Shown here: positions 54,548 through 64,000 of the stretch, in pieces
Numbering within the stretch: the first letter of the stretch is position 1
Layout of the letters: each line of letters opens with the position of its first letter
From: Bos javanicus
Taxonomy: Eukaryota; Chordata; Mammalia; Artiodactyla; Bovidae
NCBI RefSeq assembly: GCF_032452875.1
Contig: NC_083869.1
Coordinates: 73,898,501-73,962,500, forward strand
DNA: 64,000 bases
Direction of reading: 5' to 3'
Translations under genes and position numbers: made by a program
The notes under the pieces: generated by a model
What the model saw: the letters and a program-made list of their open reading frames with translations, nothing else
What the model was told of the DNA's origin: nothing
The model's database searches: none

Positions 54548-54955
54548 AGATTCCAGGTTGTTACAGTAGTTCCCCTATATGCAAATGAGTTCTGTTCTGA
54601 GAGTGCTTTCGTAAGTCCGATGTGTTCGTAAGTTCAACAGAGTTAGCCTAGGTACCCAACTAACACAATCGGCAATTAGTACTGTATTGTAATAGGTTTA
54701 TAATACTTTCCACACAGATAATACGTAAAAAACATGCACACAAAAATAAAAAAACATTTTTAATCTTATAGTACAGTACCTTGAAAATTACAGTAATACA
54801 GTACAACAGCTGGTGCTTCTTAGCAGTGCCAGCTACATCGCTGCTGCTTTTATGTTTGCTTCCAGACATCCTGAGCTTGAATAAAGATATTGTATTACTG
54901 TGCAATTGTTGGGTTTTTTTTTTTTGCAAAGGGGTTATATAAATTTATTTTTTAT
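54548..54955. mobile_element. possible DNA transposon remnant
   Basis: CAGTAGTTCCCCTATATGCA, GTTCGTAAGTTCAACAGAG and CTAGGTACCCAACTAACACA resemble the terminal part of an old cut-and-paste transposon (Tigger-like in my memory). The right end is not identifiable and the family is uncertain. Confidence 0.4.
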
Positions 54956-55142
54956 ATAACAATTAATTCCATCTCTCAGTTTTTAAAAAAATCACTAAAG
55001 GGACAAAAATCCACAGAAAAATATAATCTTTATCTGTTCTAAAGTACACAAAAGCACCAATCACTTGCAGGGGATGTACATGCATGACAATGTCAGACAC
55101 GTGAACTAACTTACATGATTGGACATGCGAACGCATATTTGC

Positions 55143-55422
55143 ATCAGAAGGTGATGGCACCCCAATCCAGTACTCTTGCCTGGAAAATTCTATGGATGGA
55201 GGAGCCTGGTGGGCTGCAGTCCATGGGGTCGAGAAGAGTCGGACACGACTGAGCGACTTCGCTTTCACTTTTCACTTTCATGCATTGGAGAAGGAAATGG
55301 CAACCCACTCCAGTGATCTTGCCTGGAGAGTCCCAGGGATGGGGGAGCCTGGTGGGCTGCCGTCTGTGGGGTCGCAAAGAGCTGGACATGACTGAAGCGA
55401 CTTAGCAGCAGTAGCAGCAGCA
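55143..55422 (+). mobile_element. BOV-A2 dimeric SINE
   Basis: Two monomers are joined by TTTCACTTTTCACTTTCATG, and the element ends with GACTTAGCAGCAGTAGCAGC. Confidence 0.95.
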
Positions 55423-55445
55423 GGGGACTTAGAGTACTCTGAATA

Positions 55446-55707
55446 ACGTTATCCCCTGAGTTGTGTGCCCTCACCCCACCCCCACTTCATATGTTTAATC
55501 CGTAACACCAGTGGGATGGTATTTGGAGAGGGAGCCTTTGGGAGGTAATTCCATTTAGATGAGGTCATGAAATGTTCACGATGGGATTGATTCCCTACAA
55601 GAAGGGACACCAGAAAGCTTGCTTCTCTTGGTCTCCCTACTCGTAGGCAAGGAGTAAAGGCCACGCCAGACACGGTGAGAAGACACCTGTCTGAAGCCCA
55701 AGGAGAG
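55446..55707 (+). mobile_element. MLT1-type LTR, left part
   Basis: ACGTTATCCCCTGAGTTGTG, CATATGTTTAATCCGTAAC, GGAGCCTTTGGGAGGTAATT and a GATGAGGTCATGAAATG stretch follow MLT1 order. The LTR is interrupted by a Bov-tA. Confidence 0.8.
55657..55707 (+). repeat. 51-bp direct repeat, copy 1
   Basis: Starts AAGGCCACGCCAGACACGGT and ends AGCCCAAGGAGAG. It is identical to 55890-55940 at all 51 positions. Confidence 0.97.
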
Positions 55708-55889
55708 AGAATTCGGGAGACCAGGGTTTGATCCCTGGGAGGGGAAGATCTCCTGGAGAAGGCAATGGCAACCCACTCCAGTATTTCTGCCTGGAAAATC
55801 CCATGGACAGAGGAGCCTGGTAGGTTACAGTCCATAGGGCCGCAAAGAGTTGGACACGACTGAGCGACTTCACTCACTCACTTCACTCC
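55708..55889 (+). mobile_element. Bov-tA SINE, 5'-truncated, between 51-bp repeats
   Basis: The SINE lacks roughly its first 45 bases. It shows GGGTTTGATCCCTGGGAGGG, CCCACTCCAGTATTTCTGCC and GACACGACTGAGCGACTTCA with a CACTCACTCACTT tail. Confidence 0.93.
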
Positions 55890-56075
55890 AAGGCCACGCC
55901 AGACACGGTGAGAAGACACCTGTCTGAAGCCCAAGGAGAGGTCTCAGAGATGCTGACTGTGCCGGAAACTTGATCTTGGACTTTTAGTCTGCAGAACCAT
56001 GAGAAAACAAAAGCCTACTGTTGAAGCCCCCCACTCTGTGGCTTTTTGTCATGACAGCCCAAGTTAACACACTCT
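55890..56075 (+). mobile_element. 51-bp repeat copy 2 and MLT1-type LTR, right part
   Basis: After the second repeat copy (55890-55940) the LTR continues GTCTCAGAGATGCTG, ACTTGATCTTGGACTTTTAG, CAGAACCATGAGAAAACAAA and TTTTTGTCATGACAGCCCAA, the normal MLT1 3' order. Confidence 0.85.
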
Positions 56076-58055
56076 TCTGGATAAATGGCAGCCATCTCTA
56101 ACACACCAGACTAAAGACAACTTCTTCCCAGGAATCTGGACTGGACCCAAAGAGAGTCAGCACCTCTCCAGGCAGCTTGAGCCTTAAGAATAGACTCAGA
56201 GGCTGCAGATAGCTATGTGAGTGGGCAACAGGAAAGACAAACTGCTGAGAAAGTGAGAAACAGGTGTATGAGATAAATGGAGCTGAAGGACAGGCAGCTG
56301 ATACTTCCTGGGATCCAGAAAGAAGTTTTGTTACTGGTACTTTCCTTCCTGTGACCCATTTCCTTTCTTGCTCTTGGGTTTCACAGATTAAATCTTAAGC
56401 TTTTTTTTTTATTTATTGCAACATTATTTTTTTTTCCTAACAAAGCTGTCTTGAATTCATTTCTGTTACTCTCAAACAAGCAAAAACTCTCCAGTGAGCC
56501 TTTTGCTCTGGTCCCTCACCATACATGAGTGTTTGCATTTTGGTGTTGCATCATTTTTCGGAAGGTGCCTTAGCATTCCTTTGTGAATTTGAGATTGTGA
56601 ATAACTGAAAAGAATTCAGATATTCTCTTCTGAAGCTGATCATGTAGTCTTCTGGATGTCACTGACAACAAGACAGGGTCTGGGGGAAGTCCAGAGCACA
56701 CAGAGGTGGGTCGTTGACCTGGGGTGTCTTTAGTTATAGGATTAACTCTTCTGCCACGAAGAAAAATTATTTTGGCCTGGCCTGACTTGTTTTGAAAGCA
56801 TGTTAACTTTTTCCTGGTTTGCTCTTGCTTTGTCATGAGTTGCAGATCAGTAAATTATTTGTCCTTATTTGTGGGAACTTACTCTGAATAGTCCCAAGTT
56901 ATGACTCCAAACTAGGGTGATTGCTATTATTGAAGATTTACAGAGGTGCTTATGTTTCTAAATATCCTTTGATGAGTCTCCATTTCTGTGGTAACCTAGA
57001 TAGGCTACTCAGTACACACAGGCACTTCTTTGGGAAAACCTGATAGAAGAAAACCTGACTTTACAGAAGAGATAAAGAAGAGGTTGGCTATTCACCCGGG
57101 TTTATAGAGGATGCACAGAGAGCAGCTCCCCTGAAGCGTCCGGTGCCTTCTCTGCTCTCCACACAGATCATGAACAATGTCTTATACAGAATAGGCTCTG
57201 AATGAGAATTTTGTTGACTGATTGATGAGCCACTTGGGAAGAAGAGAAATGTGAAGCCAGGGTGATGGTTTGCTGCTGCCAGTTGGAGATAAATCGGAAA
57301 GGAACAGAAAGCATCCTGAGCAGACAGCCAGAGTCAGTGGGGAAATGGAACCCCATTTTAAAAAATGTGATCTGCATACAGTTTGTAGGAACTTCTTGCT
57401 GTATAAACCAAGGTATACAGGAATTTTCACATCGATTTGCTTGAGGCCTGAAGGATGGCCCCTTGCCCTGGGTGCCAGTATTAATCAAAGGATGAGTGAG
57501 GCCCCCACCACACAGTAGTGCCAGGACCTGGTGTTTTTGCAGAGAAGCTACTGTTCATTTTTCAAGTTTCAAGTCACCCTGGGCAAAGAGCTGCATTTTG
57601 CAAACCTGAGACCTTGAATAGCATGGCCAGCAGGGACAGCCAGACTGGCCTTCCTCCTGGGGACCTACATTGGTAAGGCTTCTTGGTTGCAAAGATTAGA
57701 GCAAAGAGCCCTGGCCCATTGGAGCTGGGTGCAAGAAGAGGAATTTAGAATGAAGAAACAGGACTGCTACCTGGACTCCAAGGGCAGGAATATAGCTGTG
57801 CCTCAGACCCAGGAGGTGAAAAGGTGTGAGGGATGCAGACAGTTCCCTTGCTTCATCCTTATCTCTCGCAGCCTGGCTTTATCTGCCTCTGCAAGCACAA
57901 GGGGGACTCTGTGGAGTAGGAGGTCGCCGACAGCCTACAGACCCTCCCTCCAAATGGGGTCAATGGAACCCTGCTGGCAAGCCTGGAAGGTGCATCTTAT
58001 AGCAACTAGTTAGCTCTGAGAAGTATTATTGAGTCAAGAGCTCCTAGAAGACACG
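56076..58055. other. about 2 kb unassigned sequence
   Basis: No named repeat. Frames of 82-108 codons on both strands (for example minus 57168-57488 and plus 57687-58013) show no domain or conserved pattern I recognise. Confidence 0.4.
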
Positions 58056-58283
58056 TTTTTTTTTTTTTTAATGGGATATAGTTGCTTTACAATGTTATGT
58101 TAGTTTCTGCTATACAGTGAAGTGAATCAACCATAGGTATATATATATCCCCTCCCTCTTGAGCCCCCCTCCCATTCCACCCCCCATCTCACCCCTCTAG
58201 GTCATCACAGAGCATCGAGCTGAGCTTCCTGTGCTATATGGCAGGTTCCCACTGCTATCTATTTTACACATGGTAGTGTATAT

Positions 58284-58557
58284 ATCAGAGAAGGCAATGG
58301 CACCCCACTCCAGTACTCTTGCCTGGAACATCCCATGGACGGAGGAGCCTGGTGGGCTGCAGTCTGTGGGGTCGCTAAGAGGCAGACACAACTGAGTGAC
58401 TTCACTTTCACTTTTCACTTTCATGCATTGGAGAAGGAAATGGCAACCCACTCCAGTGTTCTTGCCTGGAGAATCCCAGGGACAGGGGAGCCTGGTGGGC
58501 TGCCGTCTATGGGGTCGCACAGAGTCGGACACACTGAAGCGACTTAGCAGCAGCAGC
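58284..58557 (+). mobile_element. BOV-A2 dimeric SINE nested in L1
   Basis: Two monomers with the CACTTTTCACTTTCATG linker and a GACTTAGCAGCAGC end. The 9-bp duplication AGTGTATAT is at 58275-58283 and 58558-58566. Confidence 0.97.
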
Positions 58558-58671
58558 AGTGTATATGTGTTAATCCTAGTCTCCTAGTTCATCTTACCCC
58601 CTCCCTGTGCCCACTTGTCTGTTCTCCTCATCTGTGTCTTTATTCCTGCCCTGCAAATAGGCAGGAATTTG

Positions 58672-58722
58672 TACATTGTACATTGTACAATTTGTACATT
58701 TGTACATTGAACAATTTGTACC
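58672..58722 (+). repeat. (TTGTACA)n-like array
   Basis: TTGTACATTGTACATTGTAC and following TTTGTACATTTGTACATTGA units repeat the self-complementary TGTACA core at 7-11 bp spacing inside the L1 3' UTR. Confidence 0.85.
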
Positions 58723-59165
58723 ATTGTTCTAGATTCCACATATGATATTTTTTTCTTACTTCACTCTAATGACAGACTCTAGGTCCATCCACATATCTAT
58801 AAATGATCCAGTTTTGTTCCTTTTTAAGACTGAGTAATATTCCACTGTATATATGTAACGTATTTTCCTTATGCATTTATCTTTCAGTTGACATTTAGGT
58901 TGCTTCCATGTCTTGGCTATTGTAAATAGTGCTTCAGTGAACACTGGGGTGCATGTGTCTTTTTGAATTATGTTTTTTTCAGGGTATATGCCCAGTAGTG
59001 AGATTGCTGGGTCATATGGTAATTCTGTTTTAAGTTTTTTAAGAAACTTCTATACTGGTCTCCATAGTGGCTGAATCAATCTACGTTGTCACCAAAAGTG
59101 TAGCAGGGCTCCCTTTTCTCCACACTGTCTCCAGAATTTGTTTGTAGATTTTTTTCAATGATGAC

Positions 59166-60310
59166 TTTGATTCAATATGAATTCACCAAATATCCCTTGT
59201 GGGCCGTCTCTGCAGGTGCTAGGCAGTAAATTATGCAAGAACTGGCCTTAGCCTCATTAGTTCATTGTCTGGCTTGGGAGATAGATAGGGAAAGAGGTAT
59301 AGAATGGAAATTGCCAGGATGGGGACCATCACAGATTCTCAGTGGGAGTTCAAAGGAGGGATGTATGCATTTATTCATTCAACATTCATGAGTGCTTCCC
59401 ATGGTGAGGAACTGCTCTGAGGGTCTGGGAGTGCGGTGGTGTTTATGGCAGACCTCTGCCCTCAGGGGAGGAAACTGGCAAGACATGAACATAACCAAGG
59501 TAACTTCAACGTATAGAGGAAGGAAAGAAAGAGCCCTCAAAATAAATAGGTCAGGAGATTGAGTAAAAGGCCGTCATGGGGTCATCCATGTGAGTATCCA
59601 TGTCAACCAGGATGATGATAAAGCCTGGGGTAGAACAAATAACACGCGCCAGCCTCCAATGAATGATCAAGAGTCAAAGGGGGAGTGGGACACAAAGGCC
59701 AAAGAGGGGGGCAGGGGCCAGATTGAAGGCTCTTGGAGGGCCTTGTGGGTGGTGATGAGGACTGGGATTTTAAGCACAACTGGAGGATGCTGAGTCAGGC
59801 TGGATATCCAGGGGTGAGGACGGAAGTGGGGAGGGTAGAGGGGGCATGGTGGCTGGGTTGGTTGGGGCTGGGGGAGAAGGACACAGATGTGCAGAGAGAA
59901 TCAGTGGGTCTTGAGAATGGGTTGGGTGTAAGGAATGAAGAAAAGAGATAACCCAGGATGAATTCTTAAGCTTTGAATTAAGCAGCTGGGGAAATCGTGG
60001 TGCCATGTACCAAGAAGTGGAAAACTGAGTGAGAAAAGAAGCATTGGTGGGGTCAAGAGCTCTGGCACCTCCTATTAAGCGTCAGGTTTCTCTTGGCCAT
60101 CCAAGTAGAGATGTGGGGCAGACAGAGGAAGCCTTGTGCTCCAGAGCAGCACCAGAGTGGAGGTGGAGCAGGCTACCCAGTGTGCATCTCAGGGCACTCT
60201 GAAATGGTCAGCTTGGGTAGATAAGGAAGAGCCAGCAGGTAAGACAGGGCTAGAATGAGGAACTTGGCATGTGAGAAGGCAAAGAAACTGAAATGGTGAT
60301 TCTCGGGCTC
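59166..60310 (-). mobile_element. L2-derived stretch (probably two fragments)
   Basis: A first terminus-like part (GCAGGTGCTAGGCAGTAAAT, 59190-59300) and a second (TTTATTCATTCAACATTCAT, 59368-) are followed by GGGCCTTGTGGGTGGTGATG and CCATCCAAGTAGAGATGTGG, in reversed L2 order. Divergence is high. Confidence 0.6.
59811..59874 (+). repeat. G-rich tract
   Basis: Seven runs of three or more G occur in 64 bases (GGGG, GGGG, GGG, GGGGG, GGG, GGGG, GGGGG), enough to meet the common G-quadruplex rule. Confidence 0.8.
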
Positions 60311-60716
60311 TGGAAAGCTCCGGGGGAGCCCTGAAGTATGAGCCAGGGGAGAAGCAGGAGAGTGCTTCTGAGTGTTGGGGACAGCCAGAGCAAAGCAGGA
60401 GGAGGAAGGGCCATGGAGGGGTCTAGAAGAGTGTGGACTTTTCTAGAGTTGGGGGAGGATGGGGAGTGGCGCAGGTGTTGGAGCGCTAGGGGTCCTCTGC
60501 CCACACTGAGGACTGGGAGCTTCCTTCTCTGGGTCAGCGGTCTGGACCACATTTGCAACCACATGTACCTCACACCCCCTGGTCACTCTGGGGTCAGTGT
60601 GCTGCATGCTAGGGCTAGTCTCTGCTTTATTTCCTACTTGGGAACCCGTGCAAAACAGGGTACAGTCTTGTAGGATTCATTGCTCTATTTTATAAGCAAA
60701 TTCTTCATTTCTTTTA
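60311..60716. other. unassigned sequence
   Basis: No named repeat. A 111-codon plus frame (60338-60673) and an overlapping minus frame have no recognised domains. Confidence 0.4.
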
Positions 60717-61030
60717 AAAAAAAACTTTAAAAGTTTTTTTTATTGAAGTATAGTTGATTTACAATGTGTTATTTTCAGGTGTATAGCACAGTGATTCTGT
60801 ATATATATATATATATATATATACATGTGTGCATGTGTGTCTTTGTGTGTGTGTGTGTATTCAGATTCTTTTCCCTTATAGGTTATTACAAAATATTGAG
60901 TATAGATCCCTGTGCTATATGGTAGGTCCTTGTCGATTATCTATTTTACACACAATAGTATGTATATGGTAATCCTAAATTCCTAATTTTTCCCTCTTTC
61001 TGCTTTCCATGTCTGTGGCCCTATTTCTGA
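60717..61030 (-). mobile_element. L1 LINE 3' tip
   Basis: ATTGAAGTATAGTTGATTTA, GTGTATAGCACAGTGATTCT, TAGGTTATTACAAAATATTG and GTGCTATATGGTAGGTCCTT match reversed L1 3' UTR. Confidence 0.92.
60800..60860 (+). repeat. (TA)n and (TG)n microsatellites in L1 tip
   Basis: About 12 TA units are followed by TG-rich sequence with a (GT)7 run. Confidence 0.9.
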
Positions 61031-61857
61031 AAAACTTCATTTCTGAATTTTCATTTCTATTAATAATGAATCTCTGGAGGCACACTGTATGGGTGATGCA
61101 ACGTATTGGGGTGTCCCAAGGCAGCAGCTGAGACCTTCTGCTGTGGACCATGGGAAATCCCTGGAGGGTTTTAAGCTGAAGCTCCATATTTGCATTTGAA
61201 TTGATGGCCTGGCAGCTCTGCAAAAGGTGGGTCTCCACCTATTGACTGGGGACCCCTGTCTCTTATCCTCTACCTGCTTTCATCTTTCCATAATGAGCTC
61301 AAAAGCTGCAGACAGGTTAGTAAACACCACCAAGTATGTCAAACACGAGCCTTGCAGATCACACAGGGAGTCAGGGCAGGGTACGAACTGAACCAGGAGG
61401 CATGAGGTCAGCATCTCTCCTCCTAATCAGCCCTCAAAAAGAAGAGACACTCCCCTGGTAGCGATGGCACCAGCACCTAGGTGAGACTTGGACATGCAGG
61501 TAGTTTAGGGCCTGGGAGAGAGGCTGGGGAGGTGGTGTGGTTATGGACACCGTACTTGGTCTTCCCTGAAGAGGTCCACATCTCACTGCTGCCACTGTAT
61601 CTGTAGGATGTAGGCTGCTCAGCTGAAGCCTGAGGTGTTGAGGTCGAGGTTGTGTGTTCCATCTCCATGCCTTTATACATTTATTTACTCCAGTGATAAA
61701 TACTTTGAGGGCTTACTCCACTACACTCTTTATACAGTGGTTTAAAAAAAGAGTGTCCCTGCCCTTATTCAGTATATGTAGAGTTGCATGGAGGAGGTGG
61801 ATATTTTGCAAACATAGTAACACACAGATTATTTTAATTAATAAATTTTGTTTTATT
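61031..61857. other. unassigned sequence
   Basis: No gene or named repeat seen. A weak L2-like phrase lies near 61680-61780. Confidence 0.4.
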
Positions 61858-62148
61858 TAATTTTTTAAAAATTGAAGTTCAGTTGATTTACAATGTCGTT
61901 TCAGGTTTACAGCACAGTGATTCCATATTTTTTGCAGATTCCATTCCATTCTATGTTATTACAAGCTACTAGGTATAATTCCCAGTTCTGTACAGTACAT
62001 TCTTGTTCATTTCATGTATAGTAGTTTGTTAATGCCAAACTGCTAATTTGTCCCTTCCCTCTCTCTCTCCTTTGGGTATCTGTAAGTTTGTTGACTATGT
62101 CTGGGAGTCTGTTTCTGTCTTGCATATATTCACTTGTATTATTTTTCA
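61858..62148 (-). mobile_element. L1 LINE 3' tip
   Basis: AATTGAAGTTCAGTTGATTT, GTTTACAGCACAGTGATTCC, TGTACAGTACATTCTTGTTC and AACTGCTAATTTGTCCCTTC match reversed L1 3' UTR. Confidence 0.9.
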
Positions 62149-62204
62149 ATTAACGCCTTCAGTGCCCCCTTGGCCCATGAGGAAGTTGGTACTCCTGACT
62201 GGCT

Positions 62205-62224
62205 GATGCGCCCCCTGGTGGTCA
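62205..62224 (-). promoter_or_regulatory. CTCF-type binding motif
   Basis: The plus strand reads GCGCCCCCTGGTGGTC. The minus strand is therefore GACCACCAGGGGGCGC, which matches the core of the vertebrate CTCF consensus (CCACCAGGGGGCGC) without mismatch. The surrounding 120 bp are more GC- and CpG-rich than their neighbours and are not part of a repeat I recognise. A weaker look-alike (GTGCCCCCTTGGCC) lies at 62162-62175. Actual binding cannot be seen from sequence. Confidence 0.65.
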
Positions 62225-62439
62225 TCTCACGCTGCTGCCCCTCAGAGTGCGCCTCCGCCCTCCGGCTCCCGTGTTCACACAGCCTCTTGGCTCCTTTCTA
62301 ACTCATTTTTACACTCAGATTTTTTTTCCCTCCGCCATGGAGCTCTGCTTACCCACCCTGTTATCCACCCATCTCCCCATGTGCTAAATCCATATCTCAC
62401 ATGTAGTTCCCTTTCTGCACACAGCAGGCAGTACTCTGA

Positions 62440-63015
62440 ATATTTCTTTATGTTTGTAAAAAAGGACTCTAGTTGCAAGTATCTGAACTCTAATCAAACC
62501 AGCTTAAATTTTTAAAAAAGTGACTGTGATTATGGTGGTTGGTTGTTCTATCAGGGCTCATGAAACAAGGAAAGTCAAGAAGCGAGTCTGGCTTCAGGTG
62601 CCACTGGATCCAAGGGTGTGTCATCAAGAAGGTGACCCTTTGGCCTGTTGCTCAGCTGGATCCCCCCCACCTCCCCTGTTAGGTCTTATTCTCAGGAAGC
62701 TGCCCCCACTGGGTGGTGAACACAGCTGCTGTCAGCTCCAAGCTCTGTTTCCAGGAAAAGGCATTTCTTTTCCAGCCATTTCAGCAGAAATCTGGACCAA
62801 GTCATATGTCTTTCCTTGAGCCAACCATGCAGTCAGGGTTGTGGACAGTCTTGACTGGCTAGATGTGGAGCTCGTGCCCTGGATATCAAGATGGCCACCT
62901 CTGGCTGGAACTTTGTGGGCTCAGAAGTGGGCTTCCTCAGAGGAACCCAGGCATGATGATTGGAAGAAGGGATTCTGGACTAGCAAATACCGAAAATGTC
63001 CACCTTGGTTTCAGC
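62440..63015. mobile_element. ancient dispersed repeat, family unassigned
   Basis: GGCTTCAGGTGCCACTGGAT, CACAGCTGCTGTCAGCTCC, CCATTTCAGCAGAAATC and GGACTAGCAAATACCGAAAA are phrases familiar from a mammal-wide repeat that also resembles 23345-23640. The two frames in it (62520-62819, 62841-63143) are not thought to be genes. Confidence 0.45.
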
Positions 63016-63606
63016 CAAAACCCCCTTACTTAGTAAAACAAGGACCAAAGCTGTGTCTTACTGCCTTTGATATCCTCACTGGCTCTTTTGTTGGGACTGA
63101 GGAAGACACACAAAGCTTTCTGTATGGAGTGGCCAGGATATAAGGTGGGCGTTGACTAATGGGTGGAAATGCAAGGATGGATGAGAGAGGAATTTTGAAG
63201 AATGACTGGCAGGACTTGGTGACAGATTATCATGAGAAGTTGTGCAGGAACAAAGGTCTAGGATTTCTGTTCTGAGTAACTGGGAACAACAGGGACCACT
63301 GCCTGGGAAATAGCGATTTATCCTTGGATATCCTTCACCTTGGGTCATCCCAGTGGAGATGCTCAGGTGTTTATAAAGCAGGGGCTGGAGCTTAAGAAAG
63401 AGGTCATCACTGGACCTAGAAGTCTGAGCATTTTCTGTTTCTTTCTTTTTTTTTTTTTTTTTTGCATTATGAAAGTATGATAGCACATTTACAGGACTTA
63501 GAAAATATAGAACAAAGTTACATATAGTTCCAATGTAAGTGAGCATTTTCAAGGATAATCTGTGAATGTGCCTCTAAGAAACAGACTGGGTGATGGTGGG
63601 TGGGGA
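63016..63606. other. unassigned sequence with (T)18
   Basis: A T homopolymer at 63447-63464 may be a retroposed tail read in reverse. Otherwise nothing recognised. Confidence 0.4.
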
Positions 63607-63745
63607 ATGGAACTTCTCTGGAAGTCCAGTGGTTAAGATTTCAGTGGTTAAGAAACACTGCAGGGGGTGTGAGTTCAATCCCTGGCCTGGGAACTAAGGT
63701 CCTGCATGATGAGTGGTATGGCCAAAAAATAAATAAAAAATGAAG
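63607..63745 (+). mobile_element. CHR-type SINE with internal 15-bp duplication
   Basis: ACTTCTCTGGAAGTCCAGTG, GTGAGTTCAATCCCTGG and GGGAACTAAGGTCCTGC identify the family. AGTGGTTAAGA occurs twice 15 bp apart in the head, so the A-box region is duplicated. Confidence 0.87.
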
Positions 63746-63765
63746 AAATCAAACAATGGTGGAGT

Positions 63766-63766
63766 G

Positions 63767-63814
<48 letters not shown>
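63766..63814 (+). repeat. (TA)n microsatellite
   Basis: About 24 TA units with one C interruption. It directly follows the CHR SINE tail. Confidence 0.95.
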
Positions 63815-63817
<3 letters not shown>

Positions 63818-63850
63818 AAAAGAAAGAAAGAGTGAGGTGAAAATAGGGCT

Positions 63851-63947
63851 CAGGCTGCAACATGGGGACTGGCCCTGTGGGAGGGTGAGCTGGAGGAACA
63901 GGCTGCATCTTGGGGACCAGCCCTTTATGGGAGGGTGAGTGGGAGGA
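63851..63947 (+). repeat. 48-bp imperfect tandem duplication
   Basis: CAGGCTGCAACATGGGGACT...(63851-63898) is followed by CAGGCTGCATCTTGGGGACC...(63899-63947). Both contain GGGAGGGTGAG. Two units are visible and the window ends shortly after. Confidence 0.9.
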
Positions 63948-64000
63948 GGAAGACCAGCTGATGACAATGGCATGGCCAGATTGAAGGGGAATGGGAAGAA

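Larger units (their letters stand above)
58056..59165 (-). mobile_element. young L1 LINE 3' part, split by BOV-A2
   Basis: A T-run, then GGGATATAGTTGCTTTACAA, CAATGTTATGTTAGTTTCTG and, after the SINE, GTGTTAATCCTAGTCTCCTA, CCACTGTATATATGTAACGT and GCCCAGTAGTGAGATTGCTG form the reverse complement of L1 from the poly(A) inward. Confidence 0.93.

Noticed and set aside
62520..63143. Two adjacent 99-100-codon plus frames as a possible exon pair
   Set aside because: They lie in text familiar as an old dispersed repeat, are in different contexts, and have no acceptor/donor pair that would join them.

Overview
This window reads as nuclear DNA of a horned or pecoran ruminant, most likely a bovid. The evidence is the dense mixture of repeats confined to that lineage: BovB (RTE) LINE fragments, Bov-tA tRNA/BovB SINEs, BOV-A2 dimeric SINEs with CAG-repeat tails, and CHR-type tRNA-Glu SINEs. 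These lie over an older mammalian layer of L1, L2, MIR, MLT1/MaLR LTRs and hAT/mariner remnants. The sequence alone does not separate cattle, buffalo, sheep or goat. I found no protein-coding gene, functional RNA gene, CpG island or gene-like promoter. Every long open frame examined lies in a transposon or has no supporting features. Family names come from memory of consensus sequences, without any search, so boundaries are approximate unless a target-site duplication (TSD) is quoted.

Layout. 0-9 kb: a hAT remnant, a CA microsatellite, three SINEs, an internal BovB fragment (6.37-7.86 kb, minus) with a 49-bp orphan inverted copy of its reverse-transcriptase (RT) region at 5.96 kb, and an MLT1 LTR. 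8.8-13 kb: a ruminant ERV LTR (minus), a BOV-A2 dimer, a 58-bp SINE-tail insertion and unassigned sequence. 13.1-17.1 kb: a large, degraded minus-strand L1 that has received a CHR SINE, a BovB 3' end, an 80-bp mariner MITE, a Bov-tA and a BOV-A2 fragment. 18-28 kb: MIRs, an L1 tail, a CHR SINE, a hAT element, a second LTR of the 8.8-kb kind (plus strand), L2/MIR fragments and an old L1 split by two Bov-tA copies. 28.8-30.2 kb: the longest plus-strand BovB RT fragment. 30.8-36.1 kb: L1 tails and two L2 stretches with nested SINEs, plus a G-rich tract. 37-39.3 kb: a long CHR SINE, a hAT element and a MaLR LTR split by a BovB 3' end.

39.6-46 kb: MIRs, an L1 3' end, a duplicated Bov-tA followed 10 bp later by a 183-bp 18S rRNA pseudogene fragment, and a BOV-A2 nested in a CHR SINE. 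45.5-51.3 kb: an L2 stretch broken up by about 2 kb of other sequence and by an L1. 51.8-56.1 kb: several Bov-tA copies, a BovB 3' end, a BOV-A2, and an MLT1 LTR whose Bov-tA insertion is flanked by an unusually long 51-bp perfect direct repeat. 58-64 kb: more L1 tails, L2, a near-consensus CTCF motif, a CHR SINE, a long TA tract and a 48-bp tandem duplication at the right edge.

No operon, pathway or biological system is visible. The most notable items are the 18S rRNA pseudogene, the 51-bp repeat pair around a SINE, the 49-bp perfect inverted BovB copy, the CTCF-type motif and the mariner MITE.
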